Position numbers and translations under genes: made by a program. Under the pieces are notes generated by a model that saw nothing but the letters and a program-made list of their open reading frames with translations, did no database searches and was not told the origin of the DNA. Source: Candidatus Caccousia avistercoris (lineage in GTDB: Bacteria > Bacillota > Clostridia > Oscillospirales > Acutalibacteraceae). Taken from it: a stretch of 27,132 nucleotides of DNA. The stretch covers positions 1 through 27,132 of the forward strand of contig DVMK01000115.1 of the NCBI GenBank assembly GCA_018715025.1. Direction: 5' to 3'. Below are positions 24,051 through 27,132 of the stretch, piece by piece. Position 1 is the stretch's first letter, and each line of letters opens with the position of its first letter.

Positions 24051-25502
24051 GTGGAAACCTGTATGTACCTGCGGAAATCACGGGCAGAGGCCCTGGAGGA
24101 CAACGCCGGCGCCACCCTGCGGCGGCACAGGGAAATTCTGCTGGAAAACGCCCGGCAGAGGGGGCTTGTCATTTCAGAAATTTACGAGGAAGTGGTGAGC
24201 GGCGAAAACCTGTACGCCAGGCCGGAAATGCTTCGCCTGCTGGCGGACGCGGAAGCCGGGAAATTCGGTGCGGTGCTGTGCATGGACATCGACCGGCTGG
24301 GCCGCGGCTCTATGAGCCAGCAGGGCGTGATTCTGGAAACCCTCAAGGCCGCCGGGGTGCGGATTATCACCCCGCAGAAGGTGTACGACCTGAACGACGA
24401 GGCGGACGAGGATTACACAGAGCTGCAGACCTTCTTCGCCCGGAAAGAGCTGAAGCTCATCAAAAAACGGATGCGCCGGGGAATGGTGAAAACGGCGGAG
24501 GAGGGCGGCTACCTGGCGAACGCGCCCTACGGCTACCGAAAATCCCGGGCCGGGCGGCTGCCCTCTCTGGCCATTGACCAGGAGGAGGCCCGCTATGTGC
24601 GCCTGATGTTCCAGCTGTACGCCCAGGGGGAAGGCTGCACCGCCATTGCCGGTTTCCTGAACAGCAGCGGCGCAAGGCCCAGGCGCGGCGGCGCTTTTTC
24701 CCGCACCACCGTGATGGCGATTTTGAAAAATCCCGTTTACATGGGGAAAATCCTCTGGAACCGCAGCAAATTTCTGCGCCAAGGGGGCGGGGCGTGCCGC
24801 AAGGTGGAAAACGACCGGGCCGACTGGGTGGTGGCCGAGGGCGTTCACCCTGCCATTGTGCCGGAAGCCCTCTTCTGCCAGGTGCAGCAGGCCATGCAGC
24901 ACAGGAGCCGCCCCTCCTGCCGGCAGGGCGGGGTGGTTAACCCCTTCGCCGGGCTTTTCCGCTGCGCCCACTGCGGGCAGGTGATGCAGCTGCGCAATTA
25001 CCCTTCGCGGGGCGCCGGTTACCTGCTCTGCACCAATAAGGGCTGCATGCCCGCCGCCCGTTTCCCCCTGCTGCAGGCGGCGGTGCTTCGGGCCCTCGCC
25101 CCCAGGCTGGAAGCCCTTCACGCGGCGGAAGGCCAGGCGGGCAGGTCGCTTTTGGAACGCCAGCTTGTCCTTCTGCAGCGGGAGGGCCAAAGGCTGCAGC
25201 AGCAAAGGGCCAGGCTGTGCGACCTGCTGGAGCAGGGCGTCTACACCGGGGAAACCTTTCGGGAACGCTCCCTCAGCCTTGACCGGCGGCAGGAAGCGCT
25301 GACCGCCCAGCAGGAGCGCCTTCGCGCCGGGAACGGCGCGCCCCGGGCCGGGGCTTCCCTGGCGCAGGTGCTGGCCGGCCTTCCGCCGGAAGGGCAGAAC
25401 CGGCTTTGGAAGCTCCTTTTCTCCTCTGCCCGGTGCCGCAGGGAAAAGGGCTGGCCCCCCGGCCGCTTCGTGCTGGAGCTTCAGCTGAGGCTGCGCCTGT
25501 GA
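24051..25502 (+). CDS. Large serine recombinase
   Basis: A site-specific recombinase of 483 residues that cuts both strands at a two-base crossover through a serine-DNA bond. The resolvase domain holds the catalytic serine in YLRKSRAE (S10), with the conserved DRLGRG segment. The 'recombinase' domain follows (GYLANAPYGYRKS...), then a zinc ribbon (C-x2-C in CAHCG and C-x4-C in CTNKGC), then a long coiled coil (about 365-430) and a short tail. GTG at 24051 with AAGGGGGAAGGA upstream is preferred; an ATG four codons later is possible. It is oriented against the host gene and ends 25 bases before the core repeat. Phage and skin-type recombinases share this architecture. Confidence 0.93.
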   Translation: METCMYLRKSRAEALEDNAGATLRRHREILLENARQRGLVISEIYEEVVSGENLYARPEMLRLLADAEAGKFGAVLCMDIDRLGRGSMSQQGVILETLKAAGVRIITPQKVYDLNDEADEDYTELQTFFARKELKLIKKRMRRGMVKTAEEGGYLANAPYGYRKSRAGRLPSLAIDQEEARYVRLMFQLYAQGEGCTAIAGFLNSSGARPRRGGAFSRTTVMAILKNPVYMGKILWNRSKFLRQGGGACRKVENDRADWVVAEGVHPAIVPEALFCQVQQAMQHRSRPSCRQGGVVNPFAGLFRCAHCGQVMQLRNYPSRGAGYLLCTNKGCMPAARFPLLQAAVLRALAPRLEALHAAEGQAGRSLLERQLVLLQREGQRLQQQRARLCDLLEQGVYTGETFRERSLSLDRRQEALTAQQERLRAGNGAPRAGASLAQVLAGLPPEGQNRLWKLLFSSARCRREKGWPPGRFVLELQLRLRL

Positions 25503-25527
25503 AACAAGGCGGCAGGCGTCCTTCACT

Positions 25528-25532
25528 GCAAC
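25528..25532 (-). repeat. Core direct repeat at the 5' junction of the element
   Basis: Coding-strand GTTGC, the partner of 23650-23654. It covers codons 28-29 of the host gene (AGT TGC, Ser-Cys). Confidence 0.8.
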
Positions 25533-25614
25533 TGTCATACACACGCATGGCGTCGATGCAGACCGCTTCTTTGAAGCAGTTGGACGCGGACGAGACGAAA
25601 GTATTTTCATCCAT
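25528..25614 (-). CDS. 5' part (29 codons) of the interrupted gene
   Basis: This short coding segment has a strong start: AGGAGGA (25621-25627) six bases before the ATG at 25614. It encodes MDENTFVSSASNCFK...AMRVYDSC and then enters the element. Without excision the frame continues antisense to the recombinase 3' end and stops at 25273, giving a 113-residue product with a nonsense Pro/Ala/Arg-rich tail. After excision the last codons ...YDSC join directly to PDKDCLEDL. The segment is Cys- and Ser-containing, like the rest of the protein. Conventional annotation would miss it, as it is too short to be called alone. Confidence 0.82.
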
Positions 25615-25627
25615 ACTGAATCCTCCT

Positions 25628-25950
25628 AGCATTACACGATTAACCAATAATAAAGTATTGCCGGAATCCCCTGCCGGGAAGCCTGAAAATCGCCTGTGGC
25701 ACGTCCCGGGAACGTACAGCAGGGATGCCTTCCGAAGAAAAACAGACTGCCGGGAAATTCCGCCGTACTCTAATACCAATGTATTTCAGACCCGGGAATT
25801 ATGTTCCAAAAACCTTTTGCTTTCCTCCCTTCTTTTCTCCGCCCCTGCAGAGGAAAGAAGGGGCGGGAAGGCGGAGGGATGTTATTTTCCAAATACCCGC
25901 GCATAATAAAGGCGGGCGGACTCTCAACAAAAAGAAAGGTAAGATGCATC
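25628..25950. other. Divergent control region between the interrupted gene and the DUF4358 gene
   Basis: No gene seen. An A/T-rich patch (25635-25660) just upstream of the interrupted gene is the likely promoter site, but I cannot assign a sigma factor. A CCGCCCCT/AGGGGCGG hairpin (25839-25846 with 25859-25866) is present ahead of the lipoprotein gene, and CATAAT at 25901-25906 might be a -10 for it. Confidence 0.4.
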
Positions 25951-26613
25951 ATGATGAAACAAAAGATAATTGCGGCGCTTCTTTTCTGCGCCATGACTGC
26001 TTCCCTGTTCAGCGCCTGCGCAGGGGGCGGCTCCTCCTCCGCGCCCTCTTCCCAGCCTTCCTCCTCCCAGTCGGAGGAAAGCGCGGGCGGCAGCCAGCAG
26101 CAGACCTCTTCTCAGGAGGAAGCACCCGCGGGGGACGGCGGCAGCTCGGAATCCGCAGCGGAAAGCGCCGCGCTTAACAGTGTGGTAGAGGCGGTGAAGG
26201 AGGCCTACGGGGACTCGTACCTGCCCTCTATGCAGCTGACCCAGCAGGACATTGCCGACCGGTACGGCCTGAACGCGGAGGATTACACCGCCGCCGTGGC
26301 CGAGGTGGCCATGATCAGCACCCAGGTGGACACCTTCGTGGCCGTGGAGGCCAAGGAGGGAAAGGCAGAAACGGTGAAAGCCGCCCTGGAAAGCTACCGT
26401 GACAGCCTGGTGAACGACAGCATGCAGTACCCCATGAACGTGCCCAAGGTAAACGCCTCGCAGGTGTACCAGAACGGCAATTACGTCTTTTTCCTCATGC
26501 TGGGCGACTTTGCGCCGGACGACATGTCTGACGACGAGGAAGCCTCTTTGAAATTTTACCAGGAGCAGAATCAAATCGCCGTAAAGGCCATTGACGAAGC
26601 CCTGGCTGGCTAA
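25951..26613 (+). CDS. DUF4358 lipoprotein
   Basis: A 220-residue lipoprotein. The signal peptide ends in SLFSAC with the lipidated cysteine at about residue 23, followed by a Ser/Gln/Glu-rich spacer to about residue 70. The rest is a DUF4358 domain, with the recognisable YGDSYLPSMQ start, QVDTFVAVEAKEGKAETVKAAL centre and QYPMNVPKVNASQVYQNGNYVFFLMLGDF end. Function is unknown; these proteins often lie beside MBOAT acyltransferases in Clostridia, as here, suggesting a role in cell-surface polymer acylation. A tandem ATGATG makes the start ambiguous by one codon; AAAGG lies 11 bases upstream. Confidence 0.88.
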   Translation: MMKQKIIAALLFCAMTASLFSACAGGGSSSAPSSQPSSSQSEESAGGSQQQTSSQEEAPAGDGGSSESAAESAALNSVVEAVKEAYGDSYLPSMQLTQQDIADRYGLNAEDYTAAVAEVAMISTQVDTFVAVEAKEGKAETVKAALESYRDSLVNDSMQYPMNVPKVNASQVYQNGNYVFFLMLGDFAPDDMSDDEEASLKFYQEQNQIAVKAIDEALAG

Positions 26614-26636
26614 GGCGGCCCAGGCCGCGGAAACGG

Positions 26637-26680
26637 GGCCGCTGCATGCGCCTTGCGCAGCGGCCTCGCTCCATTTTATT
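26637..26680 (+). terminator. Probable terminator after the DUF4358 gene
   Basis: GGCCGCTGC (26637-26645) and GCAGCGGCC (26657-26665) form a 9-bp stem with extra pairing in the loop, followed by CCATTTTATT. The T-tract is interrupted, so termination may be partial and allow read-through to the MBOAT gene. Confidence 0.55.
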
Positions 26681-26710
26681 CTAACATTACGCAGAGGGTG
26701 AGGGAATTCT

Positions 26711-27132
26711 TTGGTTTTCAGCAGCCTGTTGTTTCTTTTCCAGTTCTTTCCGGTTGTGCTTCTTCTCTATTTCATCATCCCCCGGCGGTTCCTGGGCGCC
26801 CGGAACCTGGTGCTGCTGGTTTCCAGCCTTGTTTTTTACGCCTGGGGCGAGCCTGTCACCATAAGCCTGATGGTGTTCTCCATCCTGATGAACTACCTTT
26901 TGGGGTGGATGGTGCAGAAATACTGCGACAAAGGGCAGCGGGGCCGCGCCAGGGGCTTTGTGGTGAGCGCCGTGGTGCTGAACCTGCTGCTGCTGGGCGT
27001 TTTCAAATACGCAGACTTTTTCCTGGAAAACGCCGCCGCCCTGCTGGGGCGGGACATTCCTCTGCTGCACCTGGCCCTTCCCATCGGCATCTCCTTTTAC
27101 ACCTTCCAGTCCCTTTCCTACCCTGTGGATAT
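26711..27132 (+). CDS. MBOAT family O-acyltransferase, 5' part
   Basis: The first 140 codons of an AlgI/DltB-like membrane-bound O-acyltransferase; the gene runs out of the window. It opens VFSSLLFLFQFFPVVLLLYFIIPRR, a typical MBOAT start, followed by LVLLVSSLVFYAWGEP and, near the end, HLALPIGISFYTFQSLSYPVD, the most conserved N-terminal patch. These enzymes pass acyl groups across the membrane onto extracellular polysaccharide or teichoic acid. The start is a TTG at 26711 with GAGGGA six bases upstream. Several membrane helices are visible. The histidine active site lies beyond the window. Confidence 0.9.
   Translation, partial: MVFSSLLFLFQFFPVVLLLYFIIPRRFLGARNLVLLVSSLVFYAWGEPVTISLMVFSILMNYLLGWMVQKYCDKGQRGRARGFVVSAVVLNLLLLGVFKYADFFLENAAALLGRDIPLLHLALPIGISFYTFQSLSYPVD

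Larger units (their letters stand above)
23655..25532. mobile_element. 1,878-bp intervening element carried by a serine recombinase
   Basis: The element, counted with one copy of the 5-bp core repeat, splits a minus-strand gene after its 29th codon. It contains a 68-codon ORF on the host-gene strand and a 483-residue large serine recombinase on the opposite strand, and almost nothing else: the ORF stop is 7 bases from one core and the recombinase stop 25 bases from the other. Removal restores a continuous 305-codon frame. The layout parallels skin (in sigK) and SPbeta (in spsM), which are excised from the mother cell genome during sporulation by serine recombinases. No transposase, inverted terminal repeat or phage gene is present. 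Confidence 0.85.

Noticed and set aside
24174..25610. A 478-codon open frame on the minus strand across the recombinase
   Set aside because: It is antisense to the recombinase, which has all expected motifs. Its start overlaps the 5' host-gene segment in a different frame that lacks the strong ribosome site.
22819..25614. Simple pseudogene broken by a mobile element
   Set aside because: Both halves show no frameshift or stop outside the element, the ends are precise, and the recombinase is intact, which suggests the gene is still under selection. Not fully excluded.
23915..25614. Shared 11-mer ATGGATGAAAA at 23915-23925 and 25604-25614 as the recombination repeat
   Set aside because: Recombination there would delete the 5' coding segment and place it ahead of the 68-residue ORF rather than restore the host gene. 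It looks like chance similarity in A-rich start regions.
1..27132. CRISPR arrays, tRNA or rRNA genes and classical insertion sequences
   Set aside because: I looked for regularly spaced repeats, tRNA cloverleaf signatures and transposase motifs and saw none.

Overview
The window looks like a chromosomal segment of a GC-rich, spore-forming Clostridia member, probably Oscillospiraceae-like. This rests on gene content (a T-box-controlled alaS, ThyX instead of ThyA, RNase M5 with a DUF4093-type tail, comEC-holA, DUF4358 lipoprotein plus MBOAT) and on strong AGGAGG-type ribosome binding sites. It is inferred from protein families, not from a search.

Positions 1-22,200 are mostly housekeeping genes on the minus strand. 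From right to left they form: a GGDEF protein, a small helical protein and endonuclease IV (promoter near 21,866), meeting a plus-strand AlkD-like glycosylase tail to tail; an eight-gene run thyX-tmk-DUF2156-GNAT-DJ-1-5-FTHF cyclo-ligase-mltG-U32 hydroxylase (promoter near 17,675, terminator near 10,447); a class B penicillin-binding protein; alaS behind a complete T-box riboswitch with its promoter; and HIT-phosphoribosyltransferase-comEC-holA-rnmV (promoter near 5,735), converging on a plus-strand low-molecular-weight tyrosine phosphatase at a shared hairpin.

Positions 22,200-27,132 are the accessory-looking part: a Ser/Ala-rich lipoprotein, an interrupted gene with its inserted element, then a DUF4358 lipoprotein and the start of an MBOAT acyltransferase.

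The main discovery candidate is the interrupted gene. A minus-strand gene begins normally at 25,614 with a strong ribosome binding site, but after 29 codons its sequence runs into an insertion of about 1.88 kb. The rest of the protein resumes at 23,649 with no start codon of its own. A 5-bp direct repeat (GTTGC on the coding strand) lies at both junctions. Removing 1,878 bp between the repeats joins the halves in frame into one 305-residue protein across ...YDSC|PDKDCLEDL.... The insertion holds only a large serine recombinase and a 68-residue ORF. This is the architecture of developmentally excised intervening elements such as skin in sigK or SPbeta in spsM, in a miniature form and in a gene with a Cys/Ser-rich tail that could be a spore-surface protein. 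Excision and its timing are inferred; the split, the repeats and the in-frame rejoining are read directly from the sequence.
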